The notes beneath the pieces were generated by a model, which saw nothing but the letters and a program-made list of their open reading frames with translations, made no database searches and was not told where the DNA came from. A stretch of 20,760 nt of DNA. Source: Chromatiales bacterium (lineage in GTDB: Bacteria; Pseudomonadota; Gammaproteobacteria; UBA6429). Positions 1 through 7,824 of this stretch are shown piece after piece. Each line of letters starts with the position of its first letter. The stretch's first letter is position 1. The DNA lies in the NCBI GenBank assembly GCA_027076405.1, contig JALTJN010000200.1:1-20760 (forward strand), in the 5' to 3' direction. A program made the translations under genes and the position numbers.

Positions 1-1888
1 TCGGTTTATCCGATGCTGAACCTGTCATAATAACTTTAATGGCACCTTTATTTATATCTGTATCATGCCATTCAGGTTTTATGGCAACGATGGCGTTGTA
101 CATATCCACACATATTTCACGACTCATGCTGACAATCATGCCTTTACCAGGCATAGTGGCGATACGCTTCTCAAAATGAGAGACTAAATCATTAGCCACC
201 AGTTTCATACGAGCTTCACTACCTACTAACTTTTCTAGCGCTGCCCATTTTGATTTTGTTTTTTCACGAGCTGAAATATCTTCTTCGTCTTCAATAACTT
301 CTTCCACTTCATCATTGAGCGCTTCCATTTCAGACTGGTTAATATCTAACTTCGCTAAACGTGATTCGTAATAAATCGGTACCGTGGCACCATCATCCAC
401 GGCATCTTGAATATCATAAATAGAAACATAATCACCAAATACCGCACGGGTATCTTTATCTTCTGCCGAAATCGGTGTGCCGGTAAAACCAATAAAAGAA
501 GCTTGCGGTAAAGCATCACGCAAATGCTTGGAATAACCAAAGGTGTACTTACCAGTTTTAGTATTAAACTTGGCCTTATCACCATATTGGCTGCGGTGTG
601 CTTCATCACTCACCACCACAATATTATGGCGACTGCTTAACACAGGGTGAGAATTTTCATCAGCTAATAATGCAAACTTTTGAATCGTGGTAAAAATAAT
701 GCCACCCGATTGACGTGAAGCTAAAATGTCGCGTAATTCATCACGATCACCTGCTTGCACTGGAGTTTGTTTTAACGTTTCAGCCGCCATACCGAAAGTA
801 TTAAACAACTGACCATCTAAATCATTTCGATCTGTCACCACTACAATAGTTGGATTATTCATTTCAGGTTGAGCTAATAACTTACCCGCATAGCAGACCA
901 TAGATATAGACTTACCCGAACCTTGGGTATGCCACACAACCCCTGCTTTGCCTGAACCGGGTACGACTTTATCCGCATAGTTCGCTCGGGGTTCTAACTG
1001 ATTGTGTTTTTGTGCAGCAATAACGGTAGCCTTTACAGCCTGACGCACCGCATGAAACTGATGATAACCCGCAATTTTCTTAATTAATGAGTCACCATCT
1101 TGCTCAAACAAAATAAAGTAATGAATATAATCTAAAAATAATTCGGGGTTAAAGAAGCCTTTAACCAAAGTTTCGAGTCGATATTCAAACAGCGGTTTAT
1201 CATCTTCATTGGCAATAGTACGCCACGGCATAAAACGTTCTTTGTTCGCCGTTAATGATCCCACCCTGGCATTTAAGCCATCACTCACCACTAAAGCTTC
1301 GTTAAAGGTAAATAAATCTGGAACTTCATCTTTATAGGTTTGTAATTGTTGGTAAGCCGACCAAATATCGGCACTTTCGTCCGCCGGATTTTTTAATTCG
1401 ATGACAGATAGAGGCAAGCCATTTACAAATACAATAATGTCAGGCCGGCGATTACCTTTACTGCCCGTAATAGTGTATTGATTGACAACTAAGAATTGGT
1501 TCTTACTAACATCGGTAAAGTCAACCAACTGAACATAATCAACTTTCTTACTTCCCTCTCCCTCTGGGAGAGGGACCGAGGGTGAGGGCGTAAATTCAAC
1601 CTTCACCCCTTCCAACAACAGTTGGTGAAAAGCTCTATTACTTTTAATTAATACCGGCGTTTCAGGTTTAGCAATTTGTTGGGCTACAGTTTCAAGAACA
1701 GAAGCAGGAATATGTGGATTAATAATTTGTAGTTGTTGAATTAAGCGGTCAAACAGAACAATCTGGCGGTAATCACTACGCTCTGGTGTCGCGCCATCTG
1801 GGGCAATATCATAGCCACACACATAGTCATAACCGATAGATTTAAACCAGTCGAGGCAGAGTTGTTCTAGTTGGTCTTCGGTGATCAT
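1..1888 (-). CDS. hsdR: Type I restriction endonuclease subunit R (3' end beyond the left edge)
   Basis: The reading frame is open from an ATG at 1888 to the window edge, giving the first 629 residues of a protein that usually has about 1000. HsdR is the DNA translocase and nuclease of a type I restriction complex (R2M2S). I translated it by hand. A PD-(D/E)xK-type nuclease region lies near residues 150-167 (RRPDIIVFVNG, then VIELKNP). The SF2 motor follows, with Walker A near 317-326 (TQGSGKS), DEAH near 424 (SDEAHRSQYG) and FTGTPI near 465-472. The start at 1888 (MITEDQLEQLCLDWF) lacks a strong Shine-Dalgarno sequence. It is the last gene of the minus-strand hsd operon and is separated from abi by about 210 bp. 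Residues near 100-112 (PSPSVPLPEGEG) come from an inserted repeat. The first bases duplicate a relic at 3095-3132. The C-terminal M/S-binding part cannot be seen. Confidence 0.95.
   Translation of the reverse strand, partial: MITEDQLEQLCLDWFKSIGYDYVCGYDIAPDGATPERSDYRQIVLFDRLIQQLQIINPHIPASVLETVAQQIAKPETPVLIKSNRAFHQLLLEGVKVEFTPSPSVPLPEGEGSKKVDYVQLVDFTDVSKNQFLVVNQYTITGSKGNRRPDIIVFVNGLPLSVIELKNPADESADIWSAYQQLQTYKDEVPDLFTFNEALVVSDGLNARVGSLTANKERFMPWRTIANEDDKPLFEYRLETLVKGFFNPELFLDYIHYFILFEQDGDSLIKKIAGYHQFHAVRQAVKATVIAAQKHNQLEPRANYADKVVPGSGKAGVVWHTQGSGKSISMVCYAGKLLAQPEMNNPTIVVVTDRNDLDGQLFNTFGMAAETLKQTPVQAGDRDELRDILASRQSGGIIFTTIQKFALLADENSHPVLSSRHNIVVVSDEAHRSQYGDKAKFNTKTGKYTFGYSKHLRDALPQASFIGFTGTPISAEDKDTRAVFGDYVSIYDIQDAVDDGATVPIYYESRLAKLDINQSEMEALNDEVEEVIEDEEDISAREKTKSKWAALEKLVGSEARMKLVANDLVSHFEKRIATMPGKGMIVSMSREICVDMYNAIVAIKPEWHDTDINKGAIKVIMTGSASDKP
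1553..1590. repeat. Dispersed palindromic repeat inserted in frame in hsdR
   Basis: A GC-rich element in an AT-rich gene. CCCTCTCCC, a TCT loop and GGGAGAGGG form a 9-bp perfect hairpin, followed by ACCGAGGGTGAGGG. Read on the hsdR strand it encodes SPSVPLPEGEG, a signature of a repeat family widely dispersed in proteobacterial genomes. The hsdR frame stays open through it. It falls between the HsdR N-terminus and the nuclease motifs, probably in a surface loop. Confidence 0.75.
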
Positions 1889-1908
1889 ATTGCACTCTCA
1901 AACGGGCG

Positions 1909-1936
1909 ATGTAGATGACATTGATGTCGTCTACAT
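1909..1936. repeat. 12-bp inverted repeat just upstream of hsdR
   Basis: Arms 1909-1920 and 1925-1936 (ATGTAGATGACA and TGTCGTCTACAT) are complementary except for one position that would be a G-U pair in a plus-strand RNA. The loop is 4 nt (ttga). It begins 20 bp before the hsdR start. It has no T-run, so it is not an obvious terminator. It could be an operator or a leader hairpin affecting hsdR translation. The function is unknown. Confidence 0.5.
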
Positions 1937-2011
1937 ACCTTAACTCATTGTTATTATTAGTGATTTTACACTTATTTATTCCAAAACTTCACCCAGCATA
2001 GCATTTATTTA

Positions 2012-2039
2012 TTGACAGCAGCGTAAAGTAAGCTATAGT
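2012..2039 (+). promoter_or_regulatory. Sigma-70-like promoter facing the 3' end of abi
   Basis: TTGACA (2012-2017), a 16-bp spacer and TATAGT (2034-2039): a perfect -35 box and a 5/6 match -10 box. It is the best promoter match I noticed in the window. It points right, towards the 3' end of the minus-strand abi gene, and no plus-strand ORF follows. It could drive the short RNA ending at the hairpin at 2054-2091, or an antisense transcript into abi. Confidence 0.5.
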
Positions 2040-2045
2040 TCTCTC

Positions 2046-2091
2046 TAATACGCCCGGCACCTCTTCACTTCATTGTGTACGTGTCGGTTTT
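2046..2091 (+). ncRNA. Candidate small RNA with terminator-like hairpin beside abi
   Basis: From a start about 7 nt after the -10 box, the transcript runs into CCGGCAC (2054-2060) pairing with GTGTCGG (2081-2087; 7 bp with one G-U pair), followed by TTTT (2088-2091). An inner CAC/GTG pair may extend the fold. The predicted RNA is about 45 nt. Known biology: Abi_2/AbiF HEPN proteins are encoded with non-coding RNAs. The pairing here is inferred from position only. The U-run is short and the loop large, so termination may be weak. The element could instead be a 3' structure of the abi mRNA on the other strand. Confidence 0.25.
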
Positions 2092-2096
2092 CAATT

Positions 2097-3050
2097 TCAG
2101 CTCCACAAATCCCACTTCTGCCAGTTATCAATCAAACCAAAATCTTTTAAACTTACTGTTTTGCTACCAATCTCAGGGAACTCCACCATTAAATCTGCAA
2201 AACGTTTTGACCAATTCGATTTAGGGCAGATCACTTTCATTAACCTTTGCATAATAGAAAAATAATAAAAAGGTCGAGCTGTATTAAGTTGTTTCCAATA
2301 ATCATCTTCATCTAATAATTGTGAACGTTCTAAGACATTTATATTCCATAAACGACTATGGTGCGCTGAAACGTTGCGAATAAAATTTAAACTTCGCAAC
2401 CAACCTGCAAACATTTTTCCACTGGTAGCTCCATATTTTTCAGCAATAATAAGTTGATCGTTAGGTTTCATACCCGCAAACAATTTAGACATTAAACCAA
2501 AGTCCCAAATTTCAATTGCAACCCAAATAGGTAACTTGCCATAATTATCTAAATAATGAGCCACAAAAGGTTCACGACGCGCACGAAAGACCATACTTTC
2601 ATAATGCTCTAACCACAGTTGATGATTCGTTTTTCCTAATTTCTTTATTATTTGTTTTGAAAAATGGCCATGAAATAATTTTGTGTTTTCATAGGCATGA
2701 ATATCACTCTCACCTAACAAATGCGCAATATCAACTCTCACTGAAAGTTCAATTCGTTCTAATGCGTCAAGAGCTAACAAGCGTAACTTTTTATCAAAAA
2801 CATAAAGTTTTACAGCATCTTTAAAATGACTATTTTCAACAAAATCATTATGTCGGATATAACCTAGATTACCGTTTTTATCTTGTGTTATTTCTAATTC
2901 ACGAAAAGAATACCAATAACCACTCAAGCGGTAATAACCTACTCGTTCTAAATAATTTAATGCAGCCGTTTCATCATCCACCAATAATTTTCTGCTTTTT
3001 AACAATGCCAGTTGTTCTGAAAATGATTTCCAAGGTTTGTGATTAGTCAT
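2097..3050 (-). CDS. Abi_2 (AbiD/AbiF-like) HEPN-domain abortive infection protein
   Basis: 317 residues, full length for the Abi_2 family. The N-terminus KPWKSFSEQLALLKSR and LERVGYYRLSGYWYSFR (about residues 34-50) are the family signature. Near residues 225-231 the string RNVSAHH fits the R-x4-6-H motif of HEPN ribonucleases. Such proteins are thought to cut RNA and stop growth of infected cells. The gene sits between the coiled-coil gene and hsdR on the same strand, so it may share the hsd transcript. Its upstream junction contains a relic of the hsdR start, which indicates later insertion of abi into a pre-existing operon. It starts at ATG 3050, 45 bp after the relic. No toxin partner protein is visible. 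A candidate partner RNA lies just beyond its 3' end. Function is inferred from family only. Confidence 0.88.
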   Translation of the reverse strand: MTNHKPWKSFSEQLALLKSRKLLVDDETAALNYLERVGYYRLSGYWYSFRELEITQDKNGNLGYIRHNDFVENSHFKDAVKLYVFDKKLRLLALDALERIELSVRVDIAHLLGESDIHAYENTKLFHGHFSKQIIKKLGKTNHQLWLEHYESMVFRARREPFVAHYLDNYGKLPIWVAIEIWDFGLMSKLFAGMKPNDQLIIAEKYGATSGKMFAGWLRSLNFIRNVSAHHSRLWNINVLERSQLLDEDDYWKQLNTARPFYYFSIMQRLMKVICPKSNWSKRFADLMVEFPEIGSKTVSLKDFGLIDNWQKWDLWS

Positions 3051-3094
3051 TAAAGTTCATCCATGTTTTTCTACTGTTCCATAGTCGTAATCAA

Positions 3095-3132
3095 TCGAGG
3101 CAGAGTTGTTCTAGTTGGTCTTCAGCGACCAT
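3095..3132 (-). pseudogene. Relic of the 5' end of hsdR
   Basis: Bases 3095-3123 are identical to 1851-1879, inside the start of hsdR (29 bp exact). The match continues with three substitutions through the start codon (3130-3132 versus 1886-1888). Read on the minus strand it gives MVAEDQLEQLCLD and then TGA, against MITEDQLEQLCLDW in hsdR. Beyond the stop, a few bases (TTACGACTATG) resemble hsdR further downstream, after an apparent deletion of about 18 bp. The relic ATG lies 5 bp after the stop of the coiled-coil gene, which is where hsdR would have begun before abi arrived. Confidence 0.8.
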
Positions 3133-3136
3133 TGCT

Positions 3137-4390
3137 TCACTTCATTCCTTTAAATTGTTTTAACATGTTTGATATTTGCGCTAATACATTACTTGTATCA
3201 GTTTCATTATCACCAGAATGCGCAGATCCTTCTGAAAAGATACCTTTTGCGATTTCTACTTTTATTTCTTCTGCTTTGCCTTCATTTAACAAAGCTAAAT
3301 ATGGATCAATTGTCGAAAGTATTAATTCTCGTCTTCGATTAATAACTTCGTTATTTCTATGCTTGTTAGATTCTTTTGCCAAATAAAATGCAGGAATAAA
3401 TAACACAACAGAGAACCATGCTCGACCTAACACATTCTTCCAGTCAAGCTGGTATGTTGAAATATCTTGTATTATTTTATAAAATTCTGGAGCAATTAAA
3501 AAAGCAACACCAAGGAGCATAAAGATAAGTGAATAGATTCTATATCTGTTTGCATGTTTTTTCTCTTCATTTGCATAAGATGAATATGCACCTGCTTGTA
3601 TGGTATTTGTAACTACACCATAAATTTTTGCAGCATTTTCTTGTAATTTATCTAAAGCGGTAATTGTTAATCCTGATTTCACAACAAGCTTCTCAAAGGT
3701 GCTATCAGCTTTATCTTGTAACTTAGTTACAACACTATCAAATTTATCTGCTCTGGTATTTTCGCTCGATTGAAATTGCGTATTAAATTCTGCTGTTTGA
3801 GATTCTATTGTTTGCTTTACACTTTTCAATCCATTTAATAACTCATCAAGTTGTTGTTTGTTACTATTCAATTTTTCTTCATGCGCTACACTCTTCTCAT
3901 TAATACCCGCAATAACAGTATTTAATTTTTCATCCAAAGTGGTGGAGTATTCATCAACTGTTTTCTTTAATTTTTCGATATATTTATCAACAGTTTCTGC
4001 GTATGCCGTAGCAGCGCGAGTAATAGCACCTTTTTGCTGTCCTTGCAAAGAAAAAGGTGTTTGTCCAATGAACATAAGAAGCTGATCCATATGATTATTG
4101 GCATTAGTAAGGTGTGCTATATTTTGATTACCATTAAAAGCATTCAATTCATTGAAAAGGTTAGTTGCATGCGAGTTAAATGCATTTAATAGATGTATGG
4201 AGAATAATTCTGGATCAGTGTTCTCAAGAACAGAATCAATATACGCGGCAACTTTATTTAACCTTGCTATATCAATCATTGCCTCTTTACTATTATTTTT
4301 CTCAAAATCATCACTACGAAGTAAGTTTGTAATGTTTTTCCAAACCCCGTTAAACGGATGTGATTTAAATTGAACTGCCCACTTTGACAT
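3137..4390 (-). CDS. Coiled-coil protein with two membrane segments inside the hsd operon
   Basis: 417 residues; no family recognised. The N-terminal 100 residues are mixed helical. About 110-260 is charged and heptad-like, rich in K, E, Q and L (for example EEKLNSNKQQLDELL), consistent with a long coiled coil. Two hydrophobic segments follow, near 287-305 (LIFMLLGVAFLIAPEF) and 329-346 (WFSVVLFIPAFYLA), then a polar C-terminal tail. The start codon shares one base with the hsdS stop (TAATG), so translation is probably coupled. Its stop lies 5 bp before the relic hsdR start, so it was the direct neighbour of hsdR before abi was inserted. Extra genes between hsdS and hsdR are known in other type I systems. 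A membrane-linked role in defence is possible but unproven. Confidence 0.85.
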   Translation of the reverse strand: MSKWAVQFKSHPFNGVWKNITNLLRSDDFEKNNSKEAMIDIARLNKVAAYIDSVLENTDPELFSIHLLNAFNSHATNLFNELNAFNGNQNIAHLTNANNHMDQLLMFIGQTPFSLQGQQKGAITRAATAYAETVDKYIEKLKKTVDEYSTTLDEKLNTVIAGINEKSVAHEEKLNSNKQQLDELLNGLKSVKQTIESQTAEFNTQFQSSENTRADKFDSVVTKLQDKADSTFEKLVVKSGLTITALDKLQENAAKIYGVVTNTIQAGAYSSYANEEKKHANRYRIYSLIFMLLGVAFLIAPEFYKIIQDISTYQLDWKNVLGRAWFSVVLFIPAFYLAKESNKHRNNEVINRRRELILSTIDPYLALLNEGKAEEIKVEIAKGIFSEGSAHSGDNETDTSNVLAQISNMLKQFKGMK

Positions 4391-5835
4391 TATGCAACCG
4401 CCTTGTTTTGTTTGTTGTTTAGATTGATTTCGCCAGAAAGAAGTTTCGGTAACAATGCATCTCGATAATATGAAAGCTGTATTTCTTGATTGCTTTGCTG
4501 CATAACTACAAATGGTTTTACAAATTCTTCGAAAACATTTTGTAACTCTATAGGTGGGGATAATAGGTCTATCGTCTCTAAGTCTTTCCTTTTTATACTA
4601 GCTTGTACGGTAACAATTAAACGTGCATCAACATCATGTCGAAATCTGAAACCATCCATCTGGTAATACATAAAATATGGTGAAGCTTTTTCTTTATTGA
4701 AACGCATACCAAGTAGGTTTTGCGCTATAGTAAATTTATCATCTTTAGGAACCATGCAAATTCTACCTATAGTTCCAACAGTCGAAATAATAATATCATC
4801 GGCTTCAAGGTGGGCTCTAAACCAATTTTTATAGGTTTCATCATCTACGTATTTTGTAGTATTGAGATCAGGCTTCATCATACCTTCTGGTAAATGCTTC
4901 ACCTCAACCAATGGTATTCCTGAATCTACTACAGGTGGTGTTTTCCCTCTATTATCAATGTATTTTTCAACAATTTGTTTAAAGCGGGTTACATCCCATC
5001 CCTCAGGTATTTCACCCAACTCAGATTCAACCAAAGCATCAGGAAATAAGGCGGCGGTGGTTTTGAGTTGTTCAAAAGTGCTGGGGCTTGTCGTTACCGG
5101 CGTCGTACCTCCTGCGATATTTGCACTTTCTTTTGCTTCAAGTTGTTCGAGTTCTTCTAACGACTTTCCACTGATGGCACACATGGCGGCACGTTCGGGG
5201 TCTTGGCCGTTTTGTTTGGCTTGTATTTTGGCTTTTACGGGGTCGAAATCGACAAACCAGGATTTAAAAATGGCTTGGGCGATTTGTTCTAGGGTTTGGT
5301 TGGTTTGGCGGTTTAGTTCGATTTTTGAGTCTATCTGATCAAAAACTTCCGCCACTTTATTTTGATAAACTATATCTACATCTGGCACTAATACTTTAGA
5401 TAAATCTGAACCTCGAACACCTGCTGCCCCAGCCCCCTGTTCAACAATCGCATTAATTACTAGCTTCCCAGTACGACTTGAAAAGAAATAATAATAAAAA
5501 AGAGGATTAGCAATTTCTTTATTTAAACGGCAACGAATTAAGTGTGATTCAAAACAAACCTCTTCATCATCTTCCATAAAGATTGAACACTGGCCTGCAC
5601 CTTCCAGCACTAAAGACTGCCTAGCAAACAATAAGTCTCCAGCTTCAACCATTGAACTAGCTTGTTCCTTTTCATTTAGCGGAACTCTATCCATGGGAAT
5701 ATTTTTCATTCTGGGAAACCGAAACAATTCACCCATGTTGACCATTTTATAGCCATCACCTCTAACTCTTTTCGGTTTGGTTAAACCGTTCCTAAGTGGA
5801 ATTTCAAATAGTTCTTCAAAGGGTCTAAACTTCAT
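4390..5835 (-). CDS. hsdS: Type I restriction-modification specificity subunit S
   Basis: 481 residues, a normal HsdS length. HsdS holds two target recognition domains, each reading half of a split DNA site, separated by helical conserved regions that bind HsdM. Domain 1 covers about residues 1-150. The central conserved helix follows near 155-205 (VFDQIDSKIELNRQTNQTL, then FKSWFVDFDPVKAK). Domain 2 begins after ELGEIPEGWDVTRFK (about 272-286) and ends with a second helical repeat (SYYRDALLPKLLSGEI). The start overlaps hsdM by 11 bp and the end shares one base with the next gene. The central helix region (about 5130-5330) is visibly richer in G+C than both flanking recognition domains, which fits domain shuffling. 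The recognition sequence cannot be read from the protein. Confidence 0.95.
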   Translation of the reverse strand: MKFRPFEELFEIPLRNGLTKPKRVRGDGYKMVNMGELFRFPRMKNIPMDRVPLNEKEQASSMVEAGDLLFARQSLVLEGAGQCSIFMEDDEEVCFESHLIRCRLNKEIANPLFYYYFFSSRTGKLVINAIVEQGAGAAGVRGSDLSKVLVPDVDIVYQNKVAEVFDQIDSKIELNRQTNQTLEQIAQAIFKSWFVDFDPVKAKIQAKQNGQDPERAAMCAISGKSLEELEQLEAKESANIAGGTTPVTTSPSTFEQLKTTAALFPDALVESELGEIPEGWDVTRFKQIVEKYIDNRGKTPPVVDSGIPLVEVKHLPEGMMKPDLNTTKYVDDETYKNWFRAHLEADDIIISTVGTIGRICMVPKDDKFTIAQNLLGMRFNKEKASPYFMYYQMDGFRFRHDVDARLIVTVQASIKRKDLETIDLLSPPIELQNVFEEFVKPFVVMQQSNQEIQLSYYRDALLPKLLSGEINLNNKQNKAVA

Positions 5836-7567
5836 AACCCAACCCCATCAAGTTCTTTTTAATATCCCCTTCTAATTTATCGCTTTCCTCAAACTGAGTT
5901 TTTAACTGCGCGGTGAGTCGTGCCATTTTTTCTGCGAAGGGTTCGCCGTCATCTTCTTCTGCGGCTGCGCCGACATAGCGACCGGGGGTGAGGACGTAGT
6001 CGTGTTTTTTTAGTTCTTCTAGTTTTGCGGATTTGCAGAAGCCGAGGATGTCTTCGTATGCCGTGGCTTCGTTCTCTGGATTCCCGCCTTCGCGGGAATG
6101 ACGGACTGGTTCGTTTATTTGCCAGTTATGAAAGGTTTCGGTGACTTTGTTTAAATCGTCTTGGGTAAAGTCGCGGAGTACGCGATCTTTCATGTAACCT
6201 AAGTTACGCGCATCAATAAATAAAATTTCACCTGTTCTATCTCTTAGCTTTTTACCACTGGCTGAGGTTCTTTGTTTTTTATTTTTGCTTAAAAACCAAA
6301 TACAGGCAGGGATTTGAGTGTTAGTAAATAGTTGGCCGGGTAAGGCGACCATGCATTCGATTAAATCATTTTCTATTAGAGCTTTGCGGATTTCGCCTTC
6401 ACCCTTGGTATTGGAACTCATGGAACCATTCGCTAACAATAAGCCCATACTACCGTTGGGTGCTAAATGCCAGAGCATATGTTGTAGCCATGCGAAGTTG
6501 GCATTACCTGTCGGTGGTTTACCGTATTGCCAGCGTGGGTCGTTATCGTCTACGCCGGTGTCCCACTCTTTCATATTAAAGGGAGGGTTGGCCATAACGA
6601 AGTCGGCTCGTAGGTCGGGATGTTGATCATTGGTATAGGTGCTGGCGGGTTCTTTACCAAAATTAAAATCTATACCGCGTATCACCATGTTCATTGCGGC
6701 GAGTTGCCAGGTGGTGTGGTTGGCTTCTTGTCCGTAGATAGAGACATCATCTATGCGGCCTTTGTGAGCGGTAATAAAATTTTCTGACTGCACAAAGAAA
6801 CCACCTGAACCCATGGCAGGATCATAAACGCGACCTTTGAAGGGTTCGAGCATTTGTACAATTAAACTCACGATGGATTTTGGTGTGTAGAACTGCCCGC
6901 CCTTTTTACCTTCTGCAAGCGCAAACTGACCGAGGAAGTATTCATAAACATGACCGAGGATGTCTTTGCTACTGAGGGTGGCATGAGTAAAAGGAATTGT
7001 GGCGATAAGATCGATCAGTTCACCGAGTTTAGATTGATCGATTTGTAATTGAGTGTAGCGTTTATTGAGCACGCCTTTTAGTTTTGGGTTGTCATGTTCG
7101 ATAACGTCTAATGCGTTATCGATTAGTTGTCCAACTGATCGAATTTTTTTAGCCGCGCCTGACTGCCCCATGGCTTCACCAATTTCAATTTCACCGGTGA
7201 TAACGACTTTGTTTTTATTTTGTAGAAATTCCCACCGCGAAACTTTAGGTACCCAGAAAACATTATCTTCTGTGTAATAATCACGCTCTTCTAACTCAGC
7301 GTTAATTTCTTCTTGATAAGCATCACCTTCTGCCCCACCGTCAAAATCTGCTGGGTCAATAAAGTACTCATCTTCTGGATTTTTAAATTGTTCTTCTAAC
7401 TGCTTTCGACGAATATCAAAAGAGTCGGACACATACTTTAAAAACACTAAACCTAATACAACATGTTTGTATTGGGAAGCATCTAACGATGGCAGCAGCT
7501 TGTTCGCACTCGTCCACAGCTTTTTCTCTAACTCATTTAAAAATTGTTGTTCTTCATTGGAGGTCAT
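5825..7567 (-). CDS. hsdM: Type I restriction-modification DNA methyltransferase subunit M
   Basis: 580 residues, typical of an N6-adenine methyltransferase HsdM. The N-terminal helical domain begins MTSNEEQQFLNELEKKLW. The AdoMet-binding region starts with GQFYTPKSIVSLIVQML near residue 222 and motif I DPAMGSGGFF near 246-255. Catalytic motif IV NPPF lies near 326-329. The ATG at 7567 is preceded by AGGA about 9 nt upstream. It is the first gene of the minus-strand hsd operon and overlaps hsdS by 11 bp. Residues near 488-497 (VRHSREGGNPE) are encoded by an inserted dispersed repeat, in a linker after the catalytic core. The frame is intact, so the protein is probably functional. Confidence 0.96.
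   Translation of the reverse strand: MTSNEEQQFLNELEKKLWTSANKLLPSLDASQYKHVVLGLVFLKYVSDSFDIRRKQLEEQFKNPEDEYFIDPADFDGGAEGDAYQEEINAELEERDYYTEDNVFWVPKVSRWEFLQNKNKVVITGEIEIGEAMGQSGAAKKIRSVGQLIDNALDVIEHDNPKLKGVLNKRYTQLQIDQSKLGELIDLIATIPFTHATLSSKDILGHVYEYFLGQFALAEGKKGGQFYTPKSIVSLIVQMLEPFKGRVYDPAMGSGGFFVQSENFITAHKGRIDDVSIYGQEANHTTWQLAAMNMVIRGIDFNFGKEPASTYTNDQHPDLRADFVMANPPFNMKEWDTGVDDNDPRWQYGKPPTGNANFAWLQHMLWHLAPNGSMGLLLANGSMSSNTKGEGEIRKALIENDLIECMVALPGQLFTNTQIPACIWFLSKNKKQRTSASGKKLRDRTGEILFIDARNLGYMKDRVLRDFTQDDLNKVTETFHNWQINEPVRHSREGGNPENEATAYEDILGFCKSAKLEELKKHDYVLTPGRYVGAAAEEDDGEPFAEKMARLTAQLKTQFEESDKLEGDIKKNLMGLGYEV
6077..6105. repeat. Dispersed palindromic repeat (ATTCCC-N8-GGGAAT) in frame in hsdM
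   Basis: ATTCCCGC (6080-6087), loop CTTC and GCGGGAAT (6092-6099) form an 8-bp perfect hairpin. The pattern ATTCCC-N8-GGGAAT matches the consensus of the neisserial dRS3-type repeat, and related elements occur in many proteobacteria. On the hsdM strand it encodes RHSREGGNPE, a known signature of such elements when they land in genes. The hsdM frame continues on both sides. Confidence 0.8.
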
Positions 7568-7700
7568 GCATTTATCCTGAATAAAACTTCAAATCATTTT
7601 TTTGTATTGAATGGCCCAACTACACGCTCAAGTTTTTCATCAATCGCTTCACGGCTCGATGTACAATTCATTGATGCGGTTACTAATTAAGCAGTTTAAT

Positions 7701-7736
7701 CATCATTAGGGGAAAATGATGTTTATTCTTATTATA
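7701..7736 (-). promoter_or_regulatory. Possible hsd operon promoter and operator-like inverted repeat
   Basis: On the minus strand TATAAT (7736-7731) is followed by a 7-bp perfect inverted repeat, CATCATT (7701-7707) and AATGATG (7715-7721), right at the expected transcription start. That is a classical position for a repressor site. I see no convincing -35 box at normal spacing. The leader to the hsdM ATG would be about 160 nt. Confidence 0.3.
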
Positions 7737-7824
7737 TATAATCTGTTTAATCGTACTTTATTAGAAAGCTCATTACTAGCAAGGGTTTCGCCTGATTTAT
7801 GCTCACATAATGTCCATCGAAAAA

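Noticed and set aside
355..609. An 84-codon minus-strand ORF at the left edge
   Set aside because: Alternative frame inside hsdR, which reads through this stretch with its DEAH and FTGTP motifs.
3063..3386. A 107-codon plus-strand ORF across the abi/coiled-coil junction
   Set aside because: It runs antisense to the coiled-coil gene and covers the hsdR relic; no family features.
4862..5338. A 158-codon plus-strand ORF opposite hsdS
   Set aside because: It lies entirely antisense to a well-supported hsdS and has no recognisable domain or ribosome site.
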